Shown here piece by piece: positions 26,068-34,960 of a stretch of DNA of 64,000 nt; the first letter of the stretch is position 1, and each line of letters begins with the position of its first letter. Location of the stretch: contig CAYOJW010000004.1 of assembly GCA_964404445.1 (NCBI GenBank), positions 186,001 through 250,000 on the forward strand. The letters run 5' to 3'. Below the pieces are notes generated by a model. That model did not search any database and was not told the DNA's origin. It worked only from the letters and a program-made list of their open reading frames with translations. This stretch comes from UBA2336 sp964404445 (GTDB taxonomy: Bacteria > Bacteroidota > Bacteroidia > Cytophagales > Cyclobacteriaceae). The translations under genes and the position numbers were made by a program.

Positions 26068-29034
26068 ATGAATTTTCAGAAGACAAATAACATCACCGGG
26101 TGGGTTATGTTTTTTATTGCGCTGGTTGTGTACTGGTTAACCATGGAAGAAACCGGCAGCTATTGGGATTGCGGTGAGTTTATAGCGGTGTCGTACAAAT
26201 TAGAAGTACCCCACCCTCCGGGTGCGCCTTTGTTTTTGCTCATCGGGCGGTTGTTTTCGTTCCTGTCGTTTGGCGATGTAACCATGGTGGCTTACTGGAT
26301 CAACTTCACCAGTGTGCTGTCGAGCGCGTTTACCATCTTGTTTATGTTCTGGTCGATCGTACTGTTAGGCCGCAAATTGCTGAAAATTACCACTCCCGAA
26401 GAACTGTCGAACAACACCTTATTGCTAATGGGCGCGGGTGTTGTGGGCGCATTAGCCTACACGTTTTCAGATTCGTTCTGGTTCTCGGCTGTTGAAGCCG
26501 AAGTATATGCCATGTCATCGTTCTTCACTGCATTTGTGGTGTGGGCTATGCTCAAGTGGGATGTTATCGAAGACGAATCGAAAGCTAACCGCTGGCTGAT
26601 TCTTATTTTCTACATGATTGGCCTTTCGATTGGTGTTCACTTGCTGAACTTGGTAACCCTGCCCGCATTAGGATTGATTTTCTATTTCAAAAAATACAAG
26701 CCAACATTTTGGGGTGTCGTTGCCACATTGCTGGTAACGGGTTTTATGATCATCCTCATCAACGATTTTATCATTCCCGGCCTGCCTACCATAGCCGGTA
26801 AGTTTGAGATTTTCTTTGTGAACTCTATCGGCCTGCCGTTTGGTTCGGGTGCTGCATTTTTTGGATTGGCCATTATTGCAGCATTGGTTTGGGGTATTCG
26901 CTATACGCAACAAAAGGTGAAGCCTATTCTCAATACATTATTATTATCATCGGCATTTATTCTTATCGGCTATTCATCGTACGCCATTATTGTTATCCGT
27001 TCAAACTACGCAACGCCCATCAACGAAAATGATCCTTCGGATGTGATGAGTTTCGTAAGTTACCTGAAACGTGAGCAATACGGCAGCCGTCCGTTATTGT
27101 ACGGGCAATACTTTACTGCCCGCCTGATCGAAATCGAAAAAGGCGCACCCGAATACCGCAAAGGCAAAGAGAAATACGAGATAGCCGATTACAAACGTAA
27201 ACTCATTTACGAGCCCGGTCAGCAAACATTCCTGCCGCGTATTTACAGCACCGACCCCAACCAGGTACGGCAATACCGCCAAATGCTCGGCTTGCGCGAA
27301 GGCCAGAAACCAACCTTTAGTGATAACCTGTACTTCATGTTCAAACATCAGATCGGTTGGATGTACGCTCGTTATTTCATGTGGAATTTTGCCGGTCGCG
27401 AAAGCGATGAGCAGGGAGCCGATTGGTTAGGCCCCAATTCGTGGGGCGAAAAAATACCCGACAGCTTAGCCAACAAGGGACACAACAATTATTTTATGAT
27501 TCCGTTCGCGTTAGGGCTTATCGGTATGTTCTTCCAAACGGTTCACGATCAAAAGAACACGGCCGTTGTCGGGTTGTTGTTTATACTAACCGGTGTAGCG
27601 TTAGTGGTTTACCTGAACGGCCCCGCAGCCGAGCCACGCGAACGCGACTACATCTATGCGGCATCGTATTACGCCTATTGTTTCTGGATTGGCTTTGCGG
27701 TGATTGCCCTGGCTACATGGCTGCGTGAGCTTACCAAAAATGCAAAAATAGCCGCGATTGCCGCCATCCTGATCGGGCTAACCGCTCCGGCTATTATGGC
27801 GCAGCAGGGTTGGGACGATCACAACCGTTCGAACCGTTACTTCTCGGTCGATTCGGCCGTGAATTATTTAGAGTCGTGCGCACCTAACGCCATTTTGTTT
27901 ACCGGAGGTGATAACGATACGTTCCCGCTTTGGTATGCACAAGAGGTTGAGGACATCCGTACCGATATGCGGGTAATTGTATTGAGCTATTACAATACCG
28001 ACTGGTATATTAAGCAAACCATGGCCAAGCATTACGAGTCAGAGCCATTGCCTTATACATTACCCATCAACAATTATTTACAGGGCGGCCCGAACGATTA
28101 CCTGCCGTACGAGGATTTGAAAATCGGTGAGATGGATCTGAAACAATACATCAGTTTGCTGGCTAAAAATTACGAAGGTCTGCGCTTATACCCCGATGCC
28201 AACATTGTGCCTACTAAAAACATCGCCCTTACGGTTGATGTTGAAAAGGTACGATCGTTGGGCATTGTTCCGAAAGACCTCGACAGCCTGATTGTACCTA
28301 AAATGCAGTTACGTTTGAAAGGTAATGCGTTAGAAAAGAAAGACCTCGCCCTGTTGGATGTACTGTTAACCAACAACTGGGAACGCCCGATATATGTAAA
28401 CTATACTTCGTTAGATCAGTTTAATGTTGACCTCCGTCCGTATGTGGTGTTAGAAGGAAACACTTTCAGGATTTTACCGGTGTACAATCCCACCTATAAA
28501 GGCCCGGCCGAGATGCGCTCGCGCATGGTAAACACCGAAGTGGCTTACCATAACGTAATGAATAAATTCCAGTTCCGTGGTTTGCAGGACTCTACCGTAT
28601 ATTATAATGAAGACTACCGCAACTTTGTACTCAACCACCGTGGAACGATTAACGAAGTAGTTGATGCTTTAATTGGAAAAGGCGAGCCTGAAAAAGCGCG
28701 TGAAGTGTTGTTATACGGACTTGAAAAAATACCAAACGCTGCCGTGCCGTACGATGTAAGTAATGCCCGCAACGTGCGTACGTTATTTGAATTAGGCGAA
28801 AAAGAAAAAGCCATTGAAGTGGCCACCAAATTAGGGCAACGCATGATGGATCTGGCCGAATACAACATCAGCAAAGGCTCGTTCGGTAACGATACCTACA
28901 ATGCCATTGTGGTGCTGAGCGAATTGCAAAGCGCCTTGTATAAATATGGCGAAGCCGAATTGGCGAAAAAGTATGAAGACGCCTACGAGCGGTATGCTAC
29001 CATATTTCAATCGCCAGGCGGTTTTCAGGATTAA
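26068..29034 (+). CDS. DUF2723 membrane glycosyltransferase-like protein
   Basis: A 988-residue protein. The N-terminal ~550 residues are polytopic and start with GWVMFFIALVVYWLTMEETG followed by SYWDCGEFIAVSYKLEVPHP, the hallmark of DUF2723 (a GT-C fold family related to TMEM260 protein O-mannosyltransferase, where the Asp/Glu after the first helix is catalytic). A soluble C-terminal half follows, containing NAILFTGGDNDTFPLWYAQE and, at the end, helical repeats. I chose the ATG at 26068; a TTG two codons earlier is less likely. In Bacteroidota such proteins are thought to glycosylate exported proteins (inference). Confidence 0.88.
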   Translation: MNFQKTNNITGWVMFFIALVVYWLTMEETGSYWDCGEFIAVSYKLEVPHPPGAPLFLLIGRLFSFLSFGDVTMVAYWINFTSVLSSAFTILFMFWSIVLLGRKLLKITTPEELSNNTLLLMGAGVVGALAYTFSDSFWFSAVEAEVYAMSSFFTAFVVWAMLKWDVIEDESKANRWLILIFYMIGLSIGVHLLNLVTLPALGLIFYFKKYKPTFWGVVATLLVTGFMIILINDFIIPGLPTIAGKFEIFFVNSIGLPFGSGAAFFGLAIIAALVWGIRYTQQKVKPILNTLLLSSAFILIGYSSYAIIVIRSNYATPINENDPSDVMSFVSYLKREQYGSRPLLYGQYFTARLIEIEKGAPEYRKGKEKYEIADYKRKLIYEPGQQTFLPRIYSTDPNQVRQYRQMLGLREGQKPTFSDNLYFMFKHQIGWMYARYFMWNFAGRESDEQGADWLGPNSWGEKIPDSLANKGHNNYFMIPFALGLIGMFFQTVHDQKNTAVVGLLFILTGVALVVYLNGPAAEPRERDYIYAASYYAYCFWIGFAVIALATWLRELTKNAKIAAIAAILIGLTAPAIMAQQGWDDHNRSNRYFSVDSAVNYLESCAPNAILFTGGDNDTFPLWYAQEVEDIRTDMRVIVLSYYNTDWYIKQTMAKHYESEPLPYTLPINNYLQGGPNDYLPYEDLKIGEMDLKQYISLLAKNYEGLRLYPDANIVPTKNIALTVDVEKVRSLGIVPKDLDSLIVPKMQLRLKGNALEKKDLALLDVLLTNNWERPIYVNYTSLDQFNVDLRPYVVLEGNTFRILPVYNPTYKGPAEMRSRMVNTEVAYHNVMNKFQFRGLQDSTVYYNEDYRNFVLNHRGTINEVVDALIGKGEPEKAREVLLYGLEKIPNAAVPYDVSNARNVRTLFELGEKEKAIEVATKLGQRMMDLAEYNISKGSFGNDTYNAIVVLSELQSALYKYGEAELAKKYEDAYERYATIFQSPGGFQD

Positions 29035-29051
29035 CAAAAACTATCGCTAAC

Positions 29052-29084
29052 AAAAAAGACCGGTTTAAAGCCGGTCTTTTTTTA
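29052..29084. terminator. bidirectional rho-independent terminator
   Basis: AAAAGACCGG (29054-29063) pairs with CCGGTCTTTT (29071-29080) around a 7-base loop; T-run on one side and A-run on the other. It lies between convergent DUF2723 and methyltransferase genes and could serve both. Confidence 0.8.
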
Positions 29085-29101
29085 TTGAGAAAATAAACAC
29101 A

Positions 29102-29878
29102 TTATTTTTTCACAACCATAAACAAATCCAATGCATTATCGGCATCATCGGTAACCACGTAATCGGTGTGGTGAATACTGCGCACCAACGTATCGTCACC
29201 GTTTTGCAGCTTGTTTCTATTTCTTCTGTTCAGGAACTCATACGGGGCGCGCAGCATCCAGGCCGGCAGGTTGTATTGTAAATTCAAAACATCCCATTTC
29301 ATAACGCGTTGTACCGATTGCCTGTTCTGTTCGTAATAGGCCATCACTTTATCGTTACCGGTAATGCCCTTCATTTCAACCGAAGCAAATATAGTGGCAG
29401 CCAAAGCTTTCAGCTCGTGCGCGAGGTATTCACGTATGTGCCACGGGTTCCGCGACAGCGACATCTTGCGGTTAGGCGTGGTAATTAAGGCCGTTCCACC
29501 CGGCTTTAACACACGGTGTATTTCTTTCAGGTAAAGCGTATCATTTTTGATGTGCTCGATCACCTGAAAACTCACCACAACATCGTACGCATTATCGGCC
29601 AGTTCGCCAAAAGGCGGAATATTCATGCTGGTGAACGTGCCCGCAGGGAAACGCTTGCGCAACACCGCCAGCGCTTCTTCAATTTTATCGATTGCCGTAA
29701 ACGAGTCGCTCTGTTGCATCAGAAGCTCAACGCCACGACCTTCGCCACAACCAACTTCCAGTACACGACCCGAAACATAATCCCCGGCCGCAACATAAGC
29801 CTTAAACAAACGTTGATGCAAGGGGTTATCGGAAGGAATATTCTCGGAGGTAATTTCGGTAGTATATATTTTTGCCAT
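29102..29878 (-). CDS. class I SAM-dependent methyltransferase
   Basis: A 258-residue Methyltransf_11-type enzyme. Motif I is VSGRVLEVGCGEGRGVELL (about residues 35-53), the acidic motif II is FTAIDKIEEA, and motif IV is YDVVVSFQVIEHIKNDTLYL, followed by HRVLKPGGTALITTPN. The substrate is unknown; the ~90-residue C-terminal extension with basic residues is not diagnostic. It converges on the DUF2723 gene and diverges from the GWxTD gene. Confidence 0.88.
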   Translation of the reverse strand: MAKIYTTEITSENIPSDNPLHQRLFKAYVAAGDYVSGRVLEVGCGEGRGVELLMQQSDSFTAIDKIEEALAVLRKRFPAGTFTSMNIPPFGELADNAYDVVVSFQVIEHIKNDTLYLKEIHRVLKPGGTALITTPNRKMSLSRNPWHIREYLAHELKALAATIFASVEMKGITGNDKVMAYYEQNRQSVQRVMKWDVLNLQYNLPAWMLRAPYEFLNRRNRNKLQNGDDTLVRSIHHTDYVVTDDADNALDLFMVVKK

Positions 29879-29949
29879 ATTTTCGAGAGTCCCAAAATTA
29901 ACGGAATGCCCCGTAATAACGCGGAAACAAAAATTTTAATTTAACGGAT

Positions 29950-31122
29950 ATGCTAAAACGAATTTTGCTCGTCATTTTTTGCGGTATCAGCATCGGTGTT
30001 CACGCACAAACCCTGCGCGACCTTAATTTCCGGTATATGTACGATCCTGATAATGTTTTTTCACTTACGTGGGATATTGCCAAAGAACACGATCAGTATG
30101 CGGTGTATTACGACCTCCGCGTGAATGATACCCTGCGCGTATCCGGGCTTACCATTCAGTGGGAAACCCGCAAATCAACGTCCGACAAAAACGGGTATCA
30201 GCTAACCGGTGAAGTTCTACGGTTCGAAACCAGCGCGAGCCGCTCGGCAGGTATCATCTGGTTTGTTCCGGTTATTAATCATACATTAGTTAACTTAAAG
30301 ATCAGCTATGCCTACAACGGTAAAAATCATGTTACTTATTTCTATAAAAAATTAGCCAACGCAAAATCGTTGTTCGCTGTCAGTAACCGAATGATGGTTA
30401 CCAACAACTTTATCACACAAAACAAGCCGGTGCGGTTTAACGGGTTCGGCAGTTCGGCACCGTTACAGCTATCGCATTATAACAACACGTTTCCGGCTGC
30501 AGCGCCCGCTTTTGCTGTTGCACAAGCGCGCGTGGCCAAAACCATAAAACCCGATTCTATTTTTTCGATAAACGCTAACGATGTTGTAAGCCTGAATCAA
30601 AAAGGGTTATACCTCACACAACAAGATACGGCCTCGGCTTTGGGCGTGGCTTTTCGTGTGGAAGATGATTATCCCAAATTAGGCAAATTAGAAAGCCTGG
30701 CCGAGCCGTTGGTTTACATCTGTACCAAACAGGAGTTTGAACGGGTACAGGCAGCGGGCAACGACAAGAAAAAGTTCGATCAGATTATTTTAAGCATCAC
30801 CGGAAACACCGAACGGGCACGCATTTTTATGCGCAACTATTTTAAACGGGTTGAGTTAGCCAACCTGTATTTCAGTTCGTATAAAGAAGGCTGGAAAACT
30901 GACCGGGGTATGCTGTACATTATTTACGGTGTGCCCGATGAAGTATATCTGTTTGACGACCGCGAGGTTTGGGAATATAAAAACGAATACATCAAGCAAC
31001 GTTTTCAGTTTGTAAAGTCCTCCACCCTTTACGACCCCGAAAACTATGTGCTCATCCGCGATAAAAAATTCGCCAGCGATTGGTATAACATGATCGACCT
31101 TTGGCGCAAAGCGAGATTTTGA
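29950..31122 (+). CDS. GWxTD-domain exported protein
   Basis: A 390-residue protein with a signal peptide (LLVIFCGISIGVHAQ, about 1-20). The name-giving motif is EGWKTDRGMLYIIYGVPDEV at about residue 315, followed by VWEYKN; the last ~110 residues form the GWxTD domain. The N-terminal ~200 residues are beta-rich and not assigned. The family is found in Bacteroidota and some other phyla and its function is not established. It precedes rlmB by 67 bp on the same strand. Confidence 0.85.
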   Translation: MLKRILLVIFCGISIGVHAQTLRDLNFRYMYDPDNVFSLTWDIAKEHDQYAVYYDLRVNDTLRVSGLTIQWETRKSTSDKNGYQLTGEVLRFETSASRSAGIIWFVPVINHTLVNLKISYAYNGKNHVTYFYKKLANAKSLFAVSNRMMVTNNFITQNKPVRFNGFGSSAPLQLSHYNNTFPAAAPAFAVAQARVAKTIKPDSIFSINANDVVSLNQKGLYLTQQDTASALGVAFRVEDDYPKLGKLESLAEPLVYICTKQEFERVQAAGNDKKKFDQIILSITGNTERARIFMRNYFKRVELANLYFSSYKEGWKTDRGMLYIIYGVPDEVYLFDDREVWEYKNEYIKQRFQFVKSSTLYDPENYVLIRDKKFASDWYNMIDLWRKARF

Positions 31123-31189
31123 AATAACGAATACAGGCAATTCGTCATTTTAAAATCGTAATTCGTCATTCTTGTTGTAGTTTTGTACC

Positions 31190-31927
31190 ATGAGTGCATC
31201 CACCGACATGATTTACGGAACACGGGCAGTAATTGAAGCAATCCGTGCAGGTAAACAAATAGAAAAGATTTTCGTACAGAAAGGATTAAACAACGAACTG
31301 ATACGCGAATTAACCGGGGTAGCCCGCGAGCACGACCTACCCCTGACCTATGTACCGCAGGAAAAACTGAACCGGCTTACCACCAAAAACCACCAGGGTG
31401 TGGTGTGTATGTTATCGGCCATCAGTTATGCGCAGGTAAACGACCTGATTGATTTTGCGTACTCCGAAGGACGGGAGCCATTCTTCATTATTTTAGACAG
31501 GGTCACCGATGTACGAAACTTCGGAGCCATTGCCCGCACTGCTGAATGTGCCGGGGTAAGCGGGATCATTATAGGCGATAAAGGCAATGCACCCATTACC
31601 AGCGATGCCATGAAAACCTCGGCCGGGGCGCTAAACCATTTGCCGGTTTGCCGCGAAAACGATTTAAAGAAAACACTGCGTTTTTTACGCGAAAACGGTA
31701 TGATGGTAGTAGCCTGTACCGAAAAGGCCGAAAAAAATATGTACGAAGTTGAGTTTAACCAACCCGTTGCACTCTTAATGGGCTCGGAAGAAGACGGCAT
31801 CTCAGATACCTTACTGCGCGAAGCCGATGTGCTGGTGAAAATACCGATGAAAGGAAAAATCGAATCACTCAACGTTTCGGTAGCGGCCGGTGTGGCGATT
31901 TACGAAGTGGTGCGGCAGAAGAAATAA
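31190..31927 (+). CDS. rlmB: 23S rRNA (guanosine-2'-O)-methyltransferase RlmB
   Basis: A 245-residue SPOUT (SpoU/TrmH) methyltransferase that modifies G2251 in the 23S rRNA P-loop. An N-terminal substrate-binding domain (MIYGTRAVIEAI ... NHQGVVCML) is followed by the knotted catalytic domain with motif 1 DVRNFGAIARTAE, motif 2 ALLMGSEEDGIS and motif 3 KGKIESLNVSVAAGVAIYEV. An ATG at 31208 would also give a usual start. Motif 3 and the stop lie in a 69-bp segment that is repeated after a VapC cassette (32722-32790), so this gene was split at its end and has an intact, restored C-terminus. Confidence 0.93.
   Translation: MSASTDMIYGTRAVIEAIRAGKQIEKIFVQKGLNNELIRELTGVAREHDLPLTYVPQEKLNRLTTKNHQGVVCMLSAISYAQVNDLIDFAYSEGREPFFIILDRVTDVRNFGAIARTAECAGVSGIIIGDKGNAPITSDAMKTSAGALNHLPVCRENDLKKTLRFLRENGMMVVACTEKAEKNMYEVEFNQPVALLMGSEEDGISDTLLREADVLVKIPMKGKIESLNVSVAAGVAIYEVVRQKK
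31852..31920 (+). repeat. rlmB 3' end, direct repeat copy 1 (within gene)
   Basis: A 69-bp segment covering rlmB motif 3; 67 of 69 bases match copy 2 at 32722-32790. The two differences (31903 C/T, 31918 G/A) are both synonymous third positions. Confidence 0.95.
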
Positions 31928-31947
31928 AAATTTAATACCTTTAACGT

Positions 31948-32121
31948 ATGACATCAAAAGTTTCAAAAGACCATACGACTGATAATCTGGTTCGTAAAAT
32001 CAAAAAAGCTTCCGCACGGGCTAAACAAATAAAGTGGGATAAGTACGTTGGCAAAATTAAGCTGCCCGATGGACTGAGCTATCAACAAAAAATGCGTGAT
32101 GAAACATTGCTCAATAAATAA
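31948..32121 (+). CDS. small antitoxin-like protein (first of two)
   Basis: A 57-residue basic protein starting MTSKVSKDHTT and ending KMRDETLLNK. Its C-terminal half, WDKYVGKIKLPDG and YQQKMRDE, follows the pattern K-Y-x-G-x-(I/L) ... K-(M/V)-R-x-E that is also present in the next ORF and in the 57-residue antitoxin at 38537-38710. Such small proteins directly precede VapC-type PIN toxins in Bacteroidota and wrap their active site. It ends 10 bp before the next ORF. A TACCTTTA box (31936-31943) precedes it. Confidence 0.65.
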   Translation: MTSKVSKDHTTDNLVRKIKKASARAKQIKWDKYVGKIKLPDGLSYQQKMRDETLLNK

Positions 32122-32131
32122 TTTTTGTTTT

Positions 32132-32347
32132 ATGGACAATACAATACTTATACAAGTAACCAACCAAAAAGCTGTAAGGCTTCTGCACGAACTGGAAGAG
32201 TTGCGTTTGATAAAAGTGCTGAAGGGAAATTTTAATCCCCCAAAAACAAAACTCTCTGATAAATACAAAGGTATTATCAGTAAAGAGCAAGGGCAAAACC
32301 TGCACGAACACATTAAACAAATGCGTAGCGAATGGAGCAATACCTGA
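32132..32347 (+). CDS. small antitoxin-like protein (second), partner of VapC
   Basis: A 71-residue protein. The N-terminal part (ILIQVTNQKAVRLLHELEEL) is reminiscent of AbrB/Phd-like dimerisation segments and the C-terminal DKYKGIISKEQGQ ... KQMRSEW follows the same pattern as the ORF before it. Its end overlaps the VapC start by 16 bp, so it is the more likely direct partner of the toxin. The ATG at 32132 is chosen over an upstream one inside the previous gene. Confidence 0.7.
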   Translation: MDNTILIQVTNQKAVRLLHELEELRLIKVLKGNFNPPKTKLSDKYKGIISKEQGQNLHEHIKQMRSEWSNT

Positions 32348-32715
32348 TTGATACCAATGTGGTTTCAGATTATTTATCGGTTTCATTACCCGCAACCGGT
32401 ATAGATTTTTTAGACACCGTAATTGATGCCGTTCCCAACCTTTCGGTAATTTCTCAAATAGAACTCCTTTGCTGGAACACAGATAAAGCTACTACAGAAA
32501 ATGTAAAGAACTTTATTGCCGATAGCGTGATACTGGATATTAGCCCGGATGTGATTACTTATTGCGTGAACTTACGCAAAGGCAAGAAAATAAAAACGCC
32601 TGATGCCATCATTGCCGCTACGGCACTGGCTTACGGTTTTACACTTATCACCAACAACGAGAAAGATTTTGCCGGTATCAACAGATTAAAATTTATCAAT
32701 CCGCATAAACTTTAA
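32332..32715 (+). CDS. VapC-family PIN-domain RNase toxin
   Basis: A 127-residue PIN protein of normal length. The acidic metal-binding residues are at the expected places: D7 in LIDTNVV, E44 in SQIELL, D91 in KTPDAIIAATAL and D112 after TNNE. VapC toxins cleave specific RNAs, usually initiator tRNA or rRNA. It overlaps the upstream antitoxin gene by 16 bp and is followed at once by a second copy of the rlmB 3' end, which shows that the cassette was inserted behind rlmB. Confidence 0.9.
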   Translation: MEQYLIDTNVVSDYLSVSLPATGIDFLDTVIDAVPNLSVISQIELLCWNTDKATTENVKNFIADSVILDISPDVITYCVNLRKGKKIKTPDAIIAATALAYGFTLITNNEKDFAGINRLKFINPHKL

Positions 32716-32721
32716 AAGGCG

Positions 32722-32790
32722 AGGAAAAATCGAATCACTCAACGTTTCGGTAGCGGCCGGTGTGGCGATTTATGAAGTGGTGCGGCAAAA
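32722..32790 (+). repeat. rlmB 3' end, direct repeat copy 2 (orphan)
   Basis: The second copy of the 69-bp rlmB end lies 870 bp after the first. It still reads KIESLNVSVAAGVAIYEVVR and then QKH and a TGA, but has no gene in front of it. It is probably the displaced original end of rlmB, or the mark of an imported one. Confidence 0.93.
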
Positions 32791-32804
32791 ACATTGAAAG
32801 CTTA

Positions 32805-33902
32805 CTACAAAAACTCCACTCCTCCGGGAAGGTTTTTTAAGTCGTTTACAAATTTGCGGAACTGGTCTTCTTTATCTTTTTCGCAAACGATCATCACATT
32901 ACCGAAATCGGCAATCAGGTAACCGTTCAGTCCCTGAACGACCACTAATTTATCGGGCGATGAGGTGCGTATAATTGAATTGCGGGTATCGTACAACAAA
33001 GCCTTGGCCCCAACGGCATTGTTGTGTTCATCTTTTTCGGAAAGCTCGTGAATGGAACCCCACGAGCCCAGGTCGCTCCACGTAAAGTTTCCTAAGCATA
33101 CATATACGTTCGTGGCTTTTTCCATAACACCGTAGTCGATCGACACACTCTTGCATTGCGCATAAGCTTTTTCAATGGCTCCGGGTTCTTTGGGTGTGTT
33201 GTAACTGTACCGTATGTCTTCAAAAACCTCGGCCATTTCGGGCAAATGTTCTTGTAACGCCTGCACAATCGCCCGTACACCCCAGATAAAAATACCAGAG
33301 TTCCAAACAAAATCACCGCTCTCTAAAAATTTCTTGGCAAGCGAAAGCTCAGGCTTTTCGGTAAACGTTTTTACTTTTTTAACGGCCTTCTTATCGGGTA
33401 TCAGTTGAATGTAGCCATACCCCGTTTCGGGGCGTGTGGGTGTAATGCCCAGCGTAAGTAATTTGTCTTGCGACTTCGCCTGATCGGCCGCCTTGAGAAT
33501 AGTATCGTGAAATTCGTCTTCCTTTAAAATCAGGTGATCGGCCGGGCTTACCACAACAACGGCTTCACTGTTTTCGTGCTGAATGCGGTAGCTGGCGTAT
33601 GCAATGCACGCAGCCGTATTTTTACGCATAGGTTCCGTTAAAATCTGGTGCGGCAGCAAATCCGGTAACTGATCTTTTACTAAGTGCGTATGCTCCTGAT
33701 GGGTTACCACATAAATATTTTCGGGCGGGCATACAGGTAAAAACCGATCGTAGGTCGATTGCAGTAACGTTTTGCCGGTTCCTAAAACATCTAAAAACTG
33801 TTTGGGCTTGGCATTGCGACTATAAGGCCAAAACCGTACGCCCACGCCACCCGCCATAAGCACTACATACAGGTTTTTATTTTTTCCGAGAGGTGCACTC
33901 AC
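32805..33902 (-). CDS. manC: mannose-1-phosphate guanylyltransferase
   Basis: A 365-residue GDP-mannose pyrophosphorylase, making GDP-mannose from GTP and mannose 1-phosphate. The nucleotide-binding start VVLMAGGVGVRFWPYSRNAK followed by PKQFLDVLG is clear, with ILTEPMRKNTAACIAYAS, VSPADHLI, TGYGYIQ, the FTEKPE Lys and the VWNSGIFIWGV motif. It lacks the phosphomannose isomerase domain of bifunctional forms. It lies 18 bp after a KpsF/GutQ gene on the same strand; together they would supply precursors for surface glycans. Confidence 0.93.
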   Translation of the reverse strand: MSAPLGKNKNLYVVLMAGGVGVRFWPYSRNAKPKQFLDVLGTGKTLLQSTYDRFLPVCPPENIYVVTHQEHTHLVKDQLPDLLPHQILTEPMRKNTAACIAYASYRIQHENSEAVVVVSPADHLILKEDEFHDTILKAADQAKSQDKLLTLGITPTRPETGYGYIQLIPDKKAVKKVKTFTEKPELSLAKKFLESGDFVWNSGIFIWGVRAIVQALQEHLPEMAEVFEDIRYSYNTPKEPGAIEKAYAQCKSVSIDYGVMEKATNVYVCLGNFTWSDLGSWGSIHELSEKDEHNNAVGAKALLYDTRNSIIRTSSPDKLVVVQGLNGYLIADFGNVMIVCEKDKEDQFRKFVNDLKNLPGGVEFL

Positions 33903-33920
33903 TGTTTTTGTACGAATGGT

Positions 33921-34889
33921 TTAAACAATGCCTTCTTTCAGAAGGTCGTGTAAATGTATGAATCCTTCCACTTTATTTCCGTCCATCACCACTAATTGTG
34001 TGATGCTTTTTTCCTGCATGAGGTGAAGCGCTTTTACTGCGAATTCATCTTTGGTAATGCTTTTCGGGTGTTGGGTCATAATATCCGAAGCTTTAACCGT
34101 GCTGATGTCAACGTCTTGCTGGAGCATCCGCCTTAAATCGCCATCGGTAATAATGCCCAACAATATGCGATCGGCTTCGGCAACGGCTGTACACCCCAAA
34201 CGCTTTGATGATATTTCGAGGATAACTTCTTTGAGCGAAGCATTGGGTTTTACAACCGGCAACTGGTTATGAACAAATACATCAGACACCTTCAGGTAAA
34301 GTTGTTTGCCCAACGCACCGCCCGGGTGGTATTTGGCGAAATCGGCCGGGGTGAAATTTCGCAGTTCTAAGAGGCAGACTGCCAACGCATCGCCCATGGC
34401 CAAATGTGCCGTTGTGCTGGTGGTGGGCGCCAGATTATTGGGGCAAGCCTCGTCACCAATGGTGGCGTTAAGTACATAATCAGCCTGTTGCGCCAGATAA
34501 GAACTTACATTGCTTACGAGTGCAACAAGTTTCGACCCCCTTCGTTTTAACAACGGTACGAGAACCTTAATTTCGGGCGTATTGCCACTTTTCGATATGC
34601 AAATGACAATATCGTCCTGCTGAATCATACCTAAATCGCCATGAATGGCATCTGCCGCGTGCATGAAAAGTGACGGAGTTCCAGTGGAATTTAAAGTGGC
34701 CACAATTTTATTTGCAATAATGGCGCTTTTGCCAATTCCTGTAATGACAACCCGGCCTTTTGAAGAATAAATTTCGCGTACGCAGGCTTCGAATTTTTCA
34801 TCGATATACTGCATTAGGTCATGAATTGCGCCAGATTCATTTTTTAGTACATCGCAGGCAATTGTTCGGATATTTTTTGCTATATTCAA
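33921..34889 (-). CDS. KpsF/GutQ-family arabinose-5-phosphate isomerase
   Basis: A 322-residue protein: SIS domain (about 1-170; GRVVITGIGKSAIIANKIVA, DIVICISKSGNTPEIKVLVP, and the CPNNLAPTTSTTAHLAMGDA motif) followed by two CBS domains (about 200-320). It interconverts ribulose 5-phosphate and arabinose 5-phosphate, the first step to Kdo for lipopolysaccharide. The start is TTG at 34889; a stop codon lies two codons upstream and there is no nearby ATG. A TATCTTTG box lies 31 bp upstream on the same strand. Confidence 0.92.
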   Translation of the reverse strand: MNIAKNIRTIACDVLKNESGAIHDLMQYIDEKFEACVREIYSSKGRVVITGIGKSAIIANKIVATLNSTGTPSLFMHAADAIHGDLGMIQQDDIVICISKSGNTPEIKVLVPLLKRRGSKLVALVSNVSSYLAQQADYVLNATIGDEACPNNLAPTTSTTAHLAMGDALAVCLLELRNFTPADFAKYHPGGALGKQLYLKVSDVFVHNQLPVVKPNASLKEVILEISSKRLGCTAVAEADRILLGIITDGDLRRMLQQDVDISTVKASDIMTQHPKSITKDEFAVKALHLMQEKSITQLVVMDGNKVEGFIHLHDLLKEGIV

Positions 34890-34919
34890 TGTTCAATTCA
34901 GGTTAAGAGTTTCTATTCA

Positions 34920-34927
34920 CAAAGATA
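34920..34927 (-). promoter_or_regulatory. -7 box for the KpsF/GutQ gene
   Basis: Minus-strand TATCTTTG matches the TAnnTTTG consensus of Bacteroidota promoters and ends 31 bp before the TTG start. No convincing -33 element was seen. Confidence 0.45.
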
Positions 34928-34960
34928 AAAGATTACACGAACTACTGTTAGGGAAAGATT

